From Gemmatimonadaceae bacterium (lineage in GTDB: Bacteria > Gemmatimonadota > Gemmatimonadetes > Gemmatimonadales > Gemmatimonadaceae): a stretch of 64,000 nucleotides of DNA. Under the pieces are notes generated by a model. That model was not told where the DNA came from. It searched no databases and was given only the letters and a program-made list of their open reading frames with translations. Positions 16,107-26,277 of this stretch are shown in pieces. Made by a program: the position numbers and the translations under genes. Location of the stretch: the NCBI GenBank assembly GCA_035606695.1, contig DATNEW010000032.1:1-64000 (forward strand), given 5' to 3'. Position 1 is the stretch's first letter; each line of letters begins with the position of its first letter.

Positions 16107-17723
16107 ATGAATCGCCCACGCGAATCGGCCGCCGGGACGCCGACGCTCGCCGTCGTGAACGCTCGCGTGTGGACGGGCGATCGCCGGCGTCCGTGGGCCG
16201 ACGCCGTCGTGGTATCGGGCGAGCGCATCGCCTTCGTCGGGTCGAGTGCCGAAGCGCGCAAGATGCTGCGTCCTGCGGCGGAGGTTGTCGATGCGCGCGC
16301 GATGATGCTCGTTCCCGGATTCATCGACGCGCACATTCATTTTCTCGAGGGCGGTGTCGGCCTCGCGTCGGTGCAGCTGCGCGACGCAAGGACGCGCGAG
16401 GAATTCGTTCGGCGCGTCGCGGAATTTGCGCGAACGATTCCCGCTGGGGCGTGGATCACGAACGGCGACTGGGATCACGAATGGTGGGGCGGTGAGCTGC
16501 CGACGCGCGAGTGGATCGATGCGGTGACACCAAACAATCCCGTGTGGCTCAGCCGCCTCGACCATCACATGTCGCTCGCGAACAGTGTGACGCTACGTCT
16601 GGCAGGCGTATCGCGCGACACGGCGGACGTAGAGGGCGGCGCCATCGTGCGCGATGCGGCGGGCGACGCGACGGGCATTCTGAAGGACAACGCCGAGGGG
16701 ATCATCGATCGCATCATCCCGCCGCGGACGGCAGAGGAGGCACAACGCGCGCTCGATGCCGCGATGCGCTACGTCGCGACGAACGGCGTGACGTCGGTGC
16801 ATCACATGGGCACGTGGGACGATCTGGCCGTCTTCGAGCGCGCGCACGAACGCGGCGTGCTGCGAACGCGCATTTATGCCGCGGTGCCGCTGTCGACGTG
16901 GGAACGATTGCGCGACGTCGTCGCGCAGCGTGGACGTGGCGACGAATGGCTCCGCATCGGGGCGCTCAAGGGCTTTGTCGACGGATCGCTCGGCTCACAT
17001 ACCGCGGCAATGCTCGATCCGTACGACGACGCTCCGGGCGACGTCGGGCTTCTCGTGAACACGATCGATGATTTGTATCACTGGACGTCGAGCGCCGATC
17101 GCGCCGAGCTGCATCCCATCATTCATGCGATCGGCGACCGTGCGGTGCGGACGCTGCTCGACATCTACGAGCGCGTTTCGCGCGAGAATGGCGCGCGCGA
17201 CCGGCGGCTGCGAATGGAGCATGCCCAGCACGTCGCGCCGTCTGATTTCGCGCGCTTTGGCGGGATCGGCGTCATCGCGAGCGTGCAGCCGTATCATGCG
17301 ATCGACGATGGGCGTTGGGCCGAACGGGTGATTGGCGCGACGCGTGCGCGGACGACGTATGCGTTCCGGTCGCTGATCGATGCCGGTGCGCGCCTCGCGT
17401 GCGGCAGCGATTGGCCCGTCGCGCCGGCGACGCCGCTCGAAGGGATTTACGCCGCCGCCACGCGGCGTACACTCGACGGGGCGAATCCGGGCGGGTGGTA
17501 TCCGGAGCAGCGCATCACGGTGGAGGAGGCGCTGCGCGGGTACACCGTGGACGCCGCGTATGCATCGTACGATGAGGGGAACAAGGGAGCTCTCGCGCGC
17601 GGCATGCTCGCGGATTTCGCGCTCATCGACCGGGATTTGACGCGAACGGCGCCCGAAGAGATCGCCGAGGCACGCATCGTGATGACGGTGGTGGGCGGCC
17701 GTGTCGTGTACGACGCGCGCTGA
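16107..17723 (+). CDS. Amidohydrolase family protein (YtcJ-like)
   Basis: A 538-aa metal-dependent amidohydrolase of the YtcJ/N-substituted formamide deformylase group. It begins with a beta-sandwich half (LAVVNARVWTGD...). The metal motif HxH is in GFIDAHIHFLEGG (about residue 75), the GDWDHEWWGG segment is typical of the family, and later metal ligands are in HPIIHAIGDRA and MEHAQHV. The catalytic Asp is in LACGSDWPV. There is no signal peptide, so it is cytoplasmic. The substrate is unknown. The start at 16107 is the first ATG after a short divergent region shared with the LytS gene. Confidence 0.88.
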   Translation: MNRPRESAAGTPTLAVVNARVWTGDRRRPWADAVVVSGERIAFVGSSAEARKMLRPAAEVVDARAMMLVPGFIDAHIHFLEGGVGLASVQLRDARTREEFVRRVAEFARTIPAGAWITNGDWDHEWWGGELPTREWIDAVTPNNPVWLSRLDHHMSLANSVTLRLAGVSRDTADVEGGAIVRDAAGDATGILKDNAEGIIDRIIPPRTAEEAQRALDAAMRYVATNGVTSVHHMGTWDDLAVFERAHERGVLRTRIYAAVPLSTWERLRDVVAQRGRGDEWLRIGALKGFVDGSLGSHTAAMLDPYDDAPGDVGLLVNTIDDLYHWTSSADRAELHPIIHAIGDRAVRTLLDIYERVSRENGARDRRLRMEHAQHVAPSDFARFGGIGVIASVQPYHAIDDGRWAERVIGATRARTTYAFRSLIDAGARLACGSDWPVAPATPLEGIYAAATRRTLDGANPGGWYPEQRITVEEALRGYTVDAAYASYDEGNKGALARGMLADFALIDRDLTRTAPEEIAEARIVMTVVGGRVVYDAR

Positions 17724-17760
17724 TGTCTTGATGTCGGTGCATTTCCGGACTGTCGAACTC

Positions 17761-18660
17761 ATGATGCGTTTTCACGTTGCGATCGCTGCGATGGCTGCCG
17801 CCGCCGCGCTTCTGCCCGCGGTGGTGTTCTCGCAGGCATCGCCAGTGCGCCCGCGAACGCTGCCGGGCTTCACGTATACGGTCCACATCTCGAGCACGCC
17901 GACGACGCACGGTTCGGCAACGATGCCTTCGTCCGTTGCCGCGGTGGACTTCACGGGCAGCGCGGTCGTGGCTGGTGGGCGAGGTCGGTTGGACATCGTG
18001 GCCGGCGGCGCGGAGGGCATGTTCGAGAAAGGTGATTATCTGCTGTTCGATTCGTTGGACGTCGTGATCGTGCATCCCGCGACGCGCGAGTTCGTGCCGG
18101 TGCCGCGCAATTTCTCGTCGGGGTCGATGGATCAAATGCAGGCGATGGGCGTCAAGGCGACGGTGTCCGATGAGAAAGTGGTGCTCGACAGTTTGGGTGC
18201 GGCGGATACGATCGCGGGTGTGCCGACGCGGCGATATCGAATGACGGTGGCGTTCAACATGGCGATGGACGGCGGGTTGGTGCAGCAACGCATCGGCACC
18301 GAGAGCGTGACGGACTACTGGGTCGCGGTCATTCCGGGTATGCCGTCGAACCCGTTGTTGCGCGTGAATGGATTGGCGGGCGGGGGCGTCGCGGGAATGT
18401 TTCGCGTGCTCACGGCGCGCGTGGACAGCGCGGCGGCGCGGATGGGTCAGGCGATCGCGCTCAAGACGCGCGCGACGACGCACATGCTGTTGGGGCCCGG
18501 CGCGACGATGGAGACGCAGCAGGCGTCAGACGTGTCGGCGCTCAAGCGTGGGCCGGTCGATGAGAGTTTACTCATGTTGCCGGCGGGGTATAAAATCAGC
18601 GCGGCGTCCGAGATGACGTCGGACGCCGCGGAGAAGTGGAGAAGGCCGCCGACCGATTAG
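17761..18660 (+). CDS. Secreted hypothetical protein
   Basis: An unrecognised 300-aa exported protein. The signal peptide MMRFHVAIAAMAAAAALLPA ends near VFS-QAS. The mature part has repeated beta-type stretches: RLDIVAGGAEGMFEKGDYLLFD, ADTIAGVPTRRYRMTVAF, and a conserved-looking GTESVTDYWVAVIPG. It resembles lipoprotein-carrier or DUF4412-like beta-sheet proteins in general character only; I claim no family. The start could also be the ATG at 17731. It follows the amidohydrolase by about 40 bp and may be in the same transcript. Confidence 0.65.
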   Translation: MMRFHVAIAAMAAAAALLPAVVFSQASPVRPRTLPGFTYTVHISSTPTTHGSATMPSSVAAVDFTGSAVVAGGRGRLDIVAGGAEGMFEKGDYLLFDSLDVVIVHPATREFVPVPRNFSSGSMDQMQAMGVKATVSDEKVVLDSLGAADTIAGVPTRRYRMTVAFNMAMDGGLVQQRIGTESVTDYWVAVIPGMPSNPLLRVNGLAGGGVAGMFRVLTARVDSAAARMGQAIALKTRATTHMLLGPGATMETQQASDVSALKRGPVDESLLMLPAGYKISAASEMTSDAAEKWRRPPTD

Positions 18661-21600
18661 GGTAAGTTGGTGTCCACGCAGACGCCGCTCGCGATAGTGA
18701 GCGCGAGCAGCGCGGTTCCGTTGAGTAGGCTCGTGTTCGTCCCGGTCACGGACGCAGGATGTAATCCGGCTTGGTCATGGCGCTGGCACGACAGCGAGCT
18801 GGGACCGATGTTGCCGTTGACGACCAGCTTCGAATCCTTGTGCAGCCGCATCGATCCGCTGTTGCCGATGGTCAAGGTTCTCGACGTCCCGATCGTCAGC
18901 ATGCCGCTCGCGTCGAGATCGAGCGCGCCGTTCACCTGAACGTCCGAGTCGAACGTGACGCCGTTCGCCGACGTGTTAGTGATCTCGAGCTTGTCGAAGT
19001 GTGAATCGGCTGACCCCGGGTGGTTGAACATCACGGACTGCGCGCCGGTGCCGTTCAGCTTCACGAGGAATCCGCTGGATGGATCGAACGATGTCGGAGA
19101 CGTGCTCGATTGCGTGAAGTTTCCGCCAACGTCGAGCTCTCCGGCACTAATGTGAGCTGTTGACGAGCTGCCCTCGAACATCGCGTTGCCGCCGACGACG
19201 ACGACGTTCTTCGGTCCACTGATCGACGTGCTAGGCATGTCGAGCAACCCGGCGACGTCCAGGCTGTCGAGAACCGTCAACGTGAACCCGTTGATGTCCA
19301 GCGTTGTGCCGATGCGCAAACCGCCCGCGACAGTGCGATTCGCGGTCAACGTCGGCGAACCTGTCAGCTCCGTCAGTCTCGGGCCCGTCTGCGCCGACGT
19401 GTTGTTGTAGATCGGAAAGGTCGCGCCAGTGACGCGCAGACTGTCTACGCCAGAAAGATTCGCGGTTGCATTGGCCGTGACTGCGCCGCCGACGATCAGG
19501 CGATTCGCGCCGGTTGCGGTGACAGTGGATCCGGTGATCGTGAGGTTGCGGTAGATCTCAGTTTGGTGCGCGAAGGAGACGCCGCCGTTGGTGTTTGCTA
19601 CTTCGACGTCGTTGAATTGTGCTTGTCCGAATCCGAGCGTCACTGTCTGTGCGGTGCTGCCTGTGAATTTCACCTTGTGGCTGCCCGAGGCGACGAAGGT
19701 ACACGTGCAGTCGTTCGCGGTCTGCGATGTAAAGTCACCGGTCACGTTGATCGTGCCGAAGGTCAACAAATTGGTCTCGTCGTAGCCGGCGAACGTGATC
19801 GAGGCCCGGTGCGTCGCGTTGCCGACGTTCAGCACTCCGCGCGAGTCGGTCATGTCAAGCACGCCGGGCGTCGTCGAAATGCCGACCGTCGCCGTGCCGA
19901 CGTGGACGTCGCCGGTCGTACTCACCGTGTACTGGCCGATGACGAGCGTGCAGTTCACGGTCAACTGGCCGCTGCTCGTGGTGCCGCTGACCGAGTAATT
20001 GGCGTCGCCGCAGTTGCCATCCGAGTTACCCACGAATGTCGTGGGCAGCGTGCCCTTGATCGCTGTGGCGTGGTTCGCCAGAAGTTGCAGCGTTCCGTTG
20101 GTGATACCCGAGCCACCAGCGTCCACAGAGTCGTAGATGGCCAGAATATGGCCGTTCAGCTGGACTTGGTTGCTATTTCCGTCCTCGAGCTTGATAGAAT
20201 TTGCCACACCGCCGGCTGCGCCGATTGACGGCGATTGCACAGCGGCGGGAATGAAGACGTTCGTCGATGTCGTCGGGATAGATCCGCTATTCCAATTCAG
20301 CGCACTGTTGTAGTCGTCCGAATGCTGACCCAACCACACATTCGATCCACTTGGCGCGATGATGGCAAAGGCTTCGACCTCCGTCACCGGGTTCATCATC
20401 ATGGACGCACGGCCGGGGACTGTGATGTTGCGGCTCGCCGTGCTGGTGTTCGGACGGCGCGGTGCGCCGTTGTTCGCGGGCCTCGCGCGATTCGTCAGCG
20501 GACGCTGGCGAACACCATTGCCGATGAAGCCCGCAGTGAGCCCAGCTTCAATCTGGCACGATCCGGTTGTACTCGGCGTCACGTCGATCGTCGGCGAAAT
20601 TGCCACACCGTGCGTCGTCGTCGTCGTCGTCGCGTTCAGGCTGATGCCCGTGGCGCAGTAGCCGATATTCCAAAACACCGACGTCCCGTCGGCGACCAAA
20701 TTGTTGAACGCGTCCTGCACCGTCACGCTGAAGTTCGTCGCAGGACTCTGGCCCGTCGCGGACTGGGTTCCGACGAACGTCGATGACGATCCACTCGTGA
20801 ATGCGAGGTGATCGGCCACGCCGGGTGTGACTGTCACGCTGACGACCTTTGTTACCGTTGGCGCGGACACCAACGAGGCGGTAACCACGTAGGTAGTAGC
20901 GGAATCCGGTATGGTCACGCTGCTGCCGTTGATCACACCGGACGCATTGCTCGTCAGCGTGACGTCGGCGCTGAACACCGTCGGTGTCGACTGGAACGCC
21001 ACGGTGAAACGAACCGGCGTGTTCCCGACCGGATTGCCGCCGGCGTCAACCGTCGTGATCGTCGGCGGATTTGAAACCGAAGTGCCCGCAACTTTCGTGA
21101 AGCTCGTTTGCGTCGTGCTCAGAACGAGCTGCGACGCCACACCCGCGCTGAGCGCGATGGCGGTCGAGGTCACGGACTGAATCGTACTCGACCCCTGCAC
21201 CGAGAACGTCAACGTCACGTTCGGCGCGGACGTCGCGATTGACAGATTACTAAACGTTGCCGCACCCGACGTCGCGTTCGCTGTCGCAGTGCCATTCGAG
21301 ACGGTGCCCGCGCTCGACGTCGCGACGATCGTCATCGCGCTGCCGGCCGGCACAGGATTGCCGAACTGATCGGCGAGCTGCACCACGGGCTGCGGCAACA
21401 GCGCGACACCATTCGTCGCATTCACGGGAGGCTGCACCGAGATCGTCAGCTTCGCCGCCGCCCCAGCAGTCACGACGACCGTGAGATCGACGGCGGCCCC
21501 CGGAATCGCGCTGCTGGTGACGTGCACCGAATACGTCGCCGCCTTATTCGGCAGCACGCTGGCCGGCGGGCTGATCGTGCCGTCCGTGCCCGTGGTCGCG

Positions 21601-23696
21601 TCGACGGCCGTGATCACGGTCCCGTTGACCGATGAGACGATGTGAATCGGAACGTTCCCAACCCCGTTGCCGAGCGAGTCGGCCGTCTTGATCGACGGCA
21701 GCGTCGTCGGCGGAGAACCCGCGACGTAGGTGATCGTCGGCGATCCGACGATCAGCAGCTGCGCCGCCGGCGACTGAGCGACATTGAACGCCGTGCTCGT
21801 GGACGTTGACGTGAACAACGGCGTACTCGCGACGAGCGTGTAGCCGGTCCCCGTGCGATCGATTGACAAATTGCTAAACGTCGCCACGCCGCCTGACGCG
21901 GTCGCGCCCCCTCCACTCAGCACCGCGCCGCTCGTGCCACCCGCCAGCGTGAGCTGTACCGCCGCGGCCGACGCCGTGAGATTTCCGAACGCGTCGGTGA
22001 TCGCGATCTGCGGCGCCGGAGTCAGCGCGACGTGCGTGGCGCCATTCGCGGGTTGCGTGCGCCACACGAGCGCCGCCGGGACTCCAGGGCTCACCGTTGC
22101 GGTGAACGATGCAGTCTTTCCACCTGCGGTCGCCGATGCCGACGCGGCACCCGTCTTCGTGCCGAGCGTGAGCGTCGCTGAAGTCTGCCCGGTGGCGTCC
22201 GTCGTCGTGCTCGTCGCGATCGTGCCATTCACCGCGGTCCACGCCACCGCCGTGCCCGCGACGGGATTCCCGCTCGCGTCGGTGACGCGCACGATAAACG
22301 GCGACGCCAACGCCTCACCGGCGCGGCCTGACTGCCCGCTGCCGGAGAGCGCCGCGACGTTCGCGGGGCCACCCGATACCGCCGTTGCCGTGAACGACAC
22401 CGGCGAGCTCACGCCCGATACCGACGCGGAAATCGTCTCGCTGCCGGGCGTGCCGCCCAGCGTGTACCTGATGCTCGCCGTGCCGTCCGACCCCGTCGTC
22501 GACGTCGCCGCGCTCAGGGCGCCCGCGCCCGTGCGCGACCAGCTCACCGTGGTACCCGACACCGGATTGTTGAACTGATCGCTCACTTTCACGACGAACG
22601 CGCTCTTGAGCGCGTGGCCCACAGTGTCGGTCTGCCCACCGCCCGAGACCGCGGCGATCGCCGCGGCCGCGCCCGCGGTCGCCGTCTCCGAAATACCAAT
22701 GCTGAACGCGCCGGCCGTCGCCGCGAAGGCTTGCGGTCCGGCCGCGTTGCCAAGGTGCAGCGTCGTCGAGGCGCGACCGCTCGCATCCGTGACTGCGCTC
22801 GTCGTTCCAACGCTTCCACCCGCGGGCGCCGAGAAGATCACGCTGACGCCGGCTACGCCGACGCCGTCGCTCGCGTTCACCTGAACGGTAGCCGCCGTCG
22901 GCAATGCGCTGCCGACGACGCCCGTCTGGCCGCCGCCGCTCACGAGGGAAATCGATGCGGCGGGCAGCGTGATCGTCGCCGCGGCGTTGTCACTGATGCC
23001 CGTCGGAGTAGACGCGGTGATCGTGACCGTGCCGCGCCGTCCCGCGGGCGTGAGACCGCCCGTCGATGAAATGCTCGCGAGACCGGCGTCCGACGTCGTC
23101 CATGAAATGAACGGCACCGTGATCGCCGCGTTATTCGAGTCGACCGCGGTCACGCTGAACGACGTGGTCTGCGACGACAGCAGCGTCACCGTCTTGGGCG
23201 ACACCGAGATGTGCGCCACCCGCGCGCCTGGGCCGACGTAGCTGATGGTGATCTGCTGCCCACCCGCGGGCGGCGTTCCTCCCGGCGGATACGACTGCAC
23301 CTCAGCATGGCCGCTATAGACGATGCCCGAAGGTCCGCGATACTGAAGCGCAGCGTCGAACCGCTGGCCGTCCGTCTGCACCGGCACCAGCAAGTCGATC
23401 GAGGTGTCCGCCGACGCCTGCGTGAAATGGATGACCGTGTCCTTCACGATCACCGTGGTATCCGGGAAGCCGCGCAGCACCAGCCGCAGCGAGTCGTACG
23501 TGATCCCGAAGTCCGCCGCATGCTCGGCCACATAGGTCGCCGTCTTATTGAAGACCGGCGCGAATCCGATCCGGCCGAAGGTCGCGCTCGTGTTCGGACC
23601 AAGTCCCTGTTTCACGCCCGCGATCGGCGTGTCCGAGCACGTGGCGAGTCCAATCGCCAGAAACAGAGCCGTCAGGGAGCGAGCAGGAATGCGCAT
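18657..23696 (-). CDS. Giant Ig-like-repeat lipoprotein with beta-solenoid C-terminus
   Basis: A surface-type protein of 1679 aa. The ATG at 23696 gives a lipoprotein signal with lipobox LATC. An N-terminal domain of about 150 aa is followed by a Big_2-like domain (VSPKTVTLLSSQTTSFSVT). At least five Big_1/invasin-like repeats follow, each starting VSGGGQ or LSGSGQ and containing TDASGRAST-type loops, then further Ig-like units. From about residue 1130 the pattern changes to Asn/Thr/Gly-rich beta-solenoid sequence beginning GSNVWLGQHSDDYNSALNW, as in autotransporter passenger domains. It is probably an adhesin or matrix protein. Its first half is paralogous to the gene upstream. No clear SD is present. 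Confidence 0.82.
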   Translation of the reverse strand: MRIPARSLTALFLAIGLATCSDTPIAGVKQGLGPNTSATFGRIGFAPVFNKTATYVAEHAADFGITYDSLRLVLRGFPDTTVIVKDTVIHFTQASADTSIDLLVPVQTDGQRFDAALQYRGPSGIVYSGHAEVQSYPPGGTPPAGGQQITISYVGPGARVAHISVSPKTVTLLSSQTTSFSVTAVDSNNAAITVPFISWTTSDAGLASISSTGGLTPAGRRGTVTITASTPTGISDNAAATITLPAASISLVSGGGQTGVVGSALPTAATVQVNASDGVGVAGVSVIFSAPAGGSVGTTSAVTDASGRASTTLHLGNAAGPQAFAATAGAFSIGISETATAGAAAAIAAVSGGGQTDTVGHALKSAFVVKVSDQFNNPVSGTTVSWSRTGAGALSAATSTTGSDGTASIRYTLGGTPGSETISASVSGVSSPVSFTATAVSGGPANVAALSGSGQSGRAGEALASPFIVRVTDASGNPVAGTAVAWTAVNGTIATSTTTDATGQTSATLTLGTKTGAASASATAGGKTASFTATVSPGVPAALVWRTQPANGATHVALTPAPQIAITDAFGNLTASAAAVQLTLAGGTSGAVLSGGGATASGGVATFSNLSIDRTGTGYTLVASTPLFTSTSTSTAFNVAQSPAAQLLIVGSPTITYVAGSPPTTLPSIKTADSLGNGVGNVPIHIVSSVNGTVITAVDATTGTDGTISPPASVLPNKAATYSVHVTSSAIPGAAVDLTVVVTAGAAAKLTISVQPPVNATNGVALLPQPVVQLADQFGNPVPAGSAMTIVATSSAGTVSNGTATANATSGAATFSNLSIATSAPNVTLTFSVQGSSTIQSVTSTAIALSAGVASQLVLSTTQTSFTKVAGTSVSNPPTITTVDAGGNPVGNTPVRFTVAFQSTPTVFSADVTLTSNASGVINGSSVTIPDSATTYVVTASLVSAPTVTKVVSVTVTPGVADHLAFTSGSSSTFVGTQSATGQSPATNFSVTVQDAFNNLVADGTSVFWNIGYCATGISLNATTTTTTHGVAISPTIDVTPSTTGSCQIEAGLTAGFIGNGVRQRPLTNRARPANNGAPRRPNTSTASRNITVPGRASMMMNPVTEVEAFAIIAPSGSNVWLGQHSDDYNSALNWNSGSIPTTSTNVFIPAAVQSPSIGAAGGVANSIKLEDGNSNQVQLNGHILAIYDSVDAGGSGITNGTLQLLANHATAIKGTLPTTFVGNSDGNCGDANYSVSGTTSSGQLTVNCTLVIGQYTVSTTGDVHVGTATVGISTTPGVLDMTDSRGVLNVGNATHRASITFAGYDETNLLTFGTINVTGDFTSQTANDCTCTFVASGSHKVKFTGSTAQTVTLGFGQAQFNDVEVANTNGGVSFAHQTEIYRNLTITGSTVTATGANRLIVGGAVTANATANLSGVDSLRVTGATFPIYNNTSAQTGPRLTELTGSPTLTANRTVAGGLRIGTTLDINGFTLTVLDSLDVAGLLDMPSTSISGPKNVVVVGGNAMFEGSSSTAHISAGELDVGGNFTQSSTSPTSFDPSSGFLVKLNGTGAQSVMFNHPGSADSHFDKLEITNTSANGVTFDSDVQVNGALDLDASGMLTIGTSRTLTIGNSGSMRLHKDSKLVVNGNIGPSSLSCQRHDQAGLHPASVTGTNTSLLNGTALLALTIASGVCVDTNLP

Positions 23697-23907
23697 CGGG
23701 GGAGTTGAGGGCGGACAAAAAACGACGGCGCGTTCCACCACCGTGGTGAAACGCTCCAATGTCGGCGCTAGCGAGCGTCTATTGTGTGCCTTGGGTCGCC
23801 GAAACGTCAACTATAGATGTCACAGTCGGCATGCGACCTACGTCACAACGTTGGGAGTCAAAGTTCTAAACACCAGATAATCATACACTTACAGCCGAGG
23901 AGCGAGC

Positions 23908-26136
23908 TCATGGCGTGACCGTTACAGTCACGCCAATCAGCGCCCCGGGAACCGCACTGCTGGTTGCGCTCACATCGAACACGCCGGGCACGTTCGGCAT
24001 CCGCGCGCTGAGCGTCACGAAACCGCTCGCGTCGGTGGCGATATCCGTCGTCAGGAGCACCGTGGACGTTCCATCGAGCGTCACCACGAAGTGCACCGGA
24101 ATTCCGGCCACACCATTGCCGAACGCATCGGCCACCTCGAGCTGCGGCGACGTCACCACGCTGCCCGCCGCGACGGTAACCGACGTCGCCGTCGGAGGAA
24201 TCAACAGAAGTTGAGTCGGGCTTCCGGCCGTGACCCCGAACTGCGCGCTTTCAACGCTCGCACCGAACAGCGACGTGCTGGCGCGCAGCGAATAGCCGGT
24301 CCCAACGCGATTGATCGTCAGTCCGTCGAACGTCGCTATGCCGCCGCTCGCACTTTGACTCGCGCCGCCGCTCAGCACTGCCCCCGAAACTCCGCCGGCG
24401 AGCGACACCGAGACCGTCGCATTCGAACCGGCGAGATTTCCGAACTCGTCGACGATCGCCACCTGAGGCGCCGGAGAAAGTGCGATACCCGCACGACCCG
24501 AGCTCGGTTGGGTGAGCCACTCGATCGCGACACCAGGCCCCGGATTGGCCGCCGCGACGAACGTTACTGCGCGGCCGTTCGGAAGACTCGCCGTTGCCGT
24601 CACGTCGCCCGACGTCGTACCCAACATCAACCGCGCCGAGGTTTGACCGTGCGCGTCGGTCGTCGTTGTCGGCTCGATGGAACCGCCGGTGGAAGACCAG
24701 CGAATGGTCGCGCCGCCGACGAGGTTGCCGGCGTCGTCGGTCACGCGAACGACGAGCGGTTGCGCAAGCATGGAGTTCACGACACCAATCTGTGCGTTGC
24801 CCGAGACAGCGACGATGCGCGTTGGCGGCGTCGTGGCCGACACTATGAACGAGGCACTGCCGCTTACGCCGGCGACCGATGCGCTGACCGTGTCACTGCC
24901 GGCGATGCTGCCAAGCGTGTACGACACACTCGCCGCGCCGTCGGTGTTCGTGACCGAAGACGGTACGCCGAGCGCGCCCGATCCAGCTCGAGACCAATTG
25001 ACGGTGACGCTGCCAACGCCGTTGCCGAACCGATCCGTGACTCGCGCGACAAGCGGATTGGCCAGCGTGTGGCGGACCGTGTCACTCTGGCCGCCGCCCG
25101 CCGCCGCCACGATCGCCGCCGCATCACCGGCAAGCGCATTCTCGGCGAACGATGCGGTGAGCGCGCCGGCCGATGCCGCGAATGATTGCGGGCCGGAGGT
25201 TGAGCCGAGTTGAAGCGTCGTCGACGCGCGACCCGAAGCGTCGGTGACGACGGTGATGGCGCTGCTCGCACCGACCGCTCCGCCCGCGCCCGCCGTGAGC
25301 GTCACGGCGACGCCCGGAACGCCAAGCCCGTCGGCCGCGTTCACCTGCACGATGACGGGATTCGCGAGCGTGGAGCCTACCTTGCCGGATTGGCCCCCGC
25401 CGCTGACGATAGTAAGGCTCGCCGGAGGCGGCGTGACGGCGAGCGGCACGCTCACGCTCGCACCCGACGCCGCCGTCGCCGTGATCGTCACGGCACCTCG
25501 GCGCGCACCGGCGGTCACGACGCCGGCGTTCGACACCGTGGCGATCGTGTTGTCGGACGACGTCCAGGCGAGCCGCGGCAGATCGACCGCGCTATTAGAG
25601 GAATCAAATGCCGAAACGCTCAATGCGAGCGTCTGCGAGGCCAGGACTCCTGCCGGCGTGCCGCTACTCGCGAGCCGGGCGACGTTGGCTCCGGGGCCGG
25701 CGTACGTCGTTTCGATGCGCTGGGGCGATGGGGTCTGGCCGCGTGTGTAGGACTGCAGCACGCCGTGTCCGCGGAAGTACGCGGTGATTCCAGCGCGATA
25801 CTCCACGCGAACGTCGAAGCGTTCGCCGTTGGACTGCACCGGGACCGTGAGCCCGTCCATGACGTCGGCGGTGGGTACGGCGAGGGAATACGTCGTGTCG
25901 ACGATGACGGCCGTCGAATCGGACAGCCGGCGAACCGTCAAATGGAACGAATCGACCGCGATGCCGAGCTCGGTGGCGTGGGTCAGCGCGAAGTTGGCGC
26001 TCGGGGCGAACCCGGCGTCGACCAGCAGGCTCGCCGGCTGTGGGTGACTCGCGGTGGGAGCGTCTCCGCTGCACGCGACGGCCAGGCCCAACGCGGCCAG
26101 GCACAGGCGCATGAGGGGTGTAACTCTATTCAACAT
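23908..26136 (-). CDS. Ig-like-repeat lipoprotein, shorter paralogue
   Basis: A 742-aa lipoprotein with a LAVACSG lipobox and the same domain order as the first half of the neighbouring giant gene. An N-terminal domain (VPVQSNGERFDVRVEYR matches VPVQTDGQRFDAALQYR next door) is followed by a Big_2-like domain and then Big_1-like repeats starting VSGGGQ or AAGGGQ with TDASGRASTTL loops. It stops cleanly at the end of a Big_1 unit (VPGALIGVTVTVTP), where the giant paralogue continues. The likely history is tandem duplication with loss or gain of the solenoid. It is exported; surface attachment or cell contact is a guess. The start at 26136 is chosen for signal-peptide length. Confidence 0.82.
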   Translation of the reverse strand: MLNRVTPLMRLCLAALGLAVACSGDAPTASHPQPASLLVDAGFAPSANFALTHATELGIAVDSFHLTVRRLSDSTAVIVDTTYSLAVPTADVMDGLTVPVQSNGERFDVRVEYRAGITAYFRGHGVLQSYTRGQTPSPQRIETTYAGPGANVARLASSGTPAGVLASQTLALSVSAFDSSNSAVDLPRLAWTSSDNTIATVSNAGVVTAGARRGAVTITATAASGASVSVPLAVTPPPASLTIVSGGGQSGKVGSTLANPVIVQVNAADGLGVPGVAVTLTAGAGGAVGASSAITVVTDASGRASTTLQLGSTSGPQSFAASAGALTASFAENALAGDAAAIVAAAGGGQSDTVRHTLANPLVARVTDRFGNGVGSVTVNWSRAGSGALGVPSSVTNTDGAASVSYTLGSIAGSDTVSASVAGVSGSASFIVSATTPPTRIVAVSGNAQIGVVNSMLAQPLVVRVTDDAGNLVGGATIRWSSTGGSIEPTTTTDAHGQTSARLMLGTTSGDVTATASLPNGRAVTFVAAANPGPGVAIEWLTQPSSGRAGIALSPAPQVAIVDEFGNLAGSNATVSVSLAGGVSGAVLSGGASQSASGGIATFDGLTINRVGTGYSLRASTSLFGASVESAQFGVTAGSPTQLLLIPPTATSVTVAAGSVVTSPQLEVADAFGNGVAGIPVHFVVTLDGTSTVLLTTDIATDASGFVTLSARMPNVPGVFDVSATSSAVPGALIGVTVTVTP

Positions 26137-26221
26137 TACTTCGATGGGTGTGCGGCGTCTCGAGCGCGGCCAGACACGCGGCGCGCGGTAAACGTTTGAC
26201 GACTCATCGCTGCATAAGATA

Positions 26222-26246
26222 CGAAAAGACCGGCACTTAGCCGGTC
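26222..26246 (-). terminator. Rho-independent terminator after the E1 gene
   Basis: Read on the minus strand, GACCGGC-TAAGT-GCCGGTC is followed by TTTTCG. It lies 32 bp beyond the E1 stop codon and upstream of the Ig-repeat genes. Confidence 0.75.
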
Positions 26247-26277
26247 TATTCGGAATCACAAATATGCGTGAATTAGT

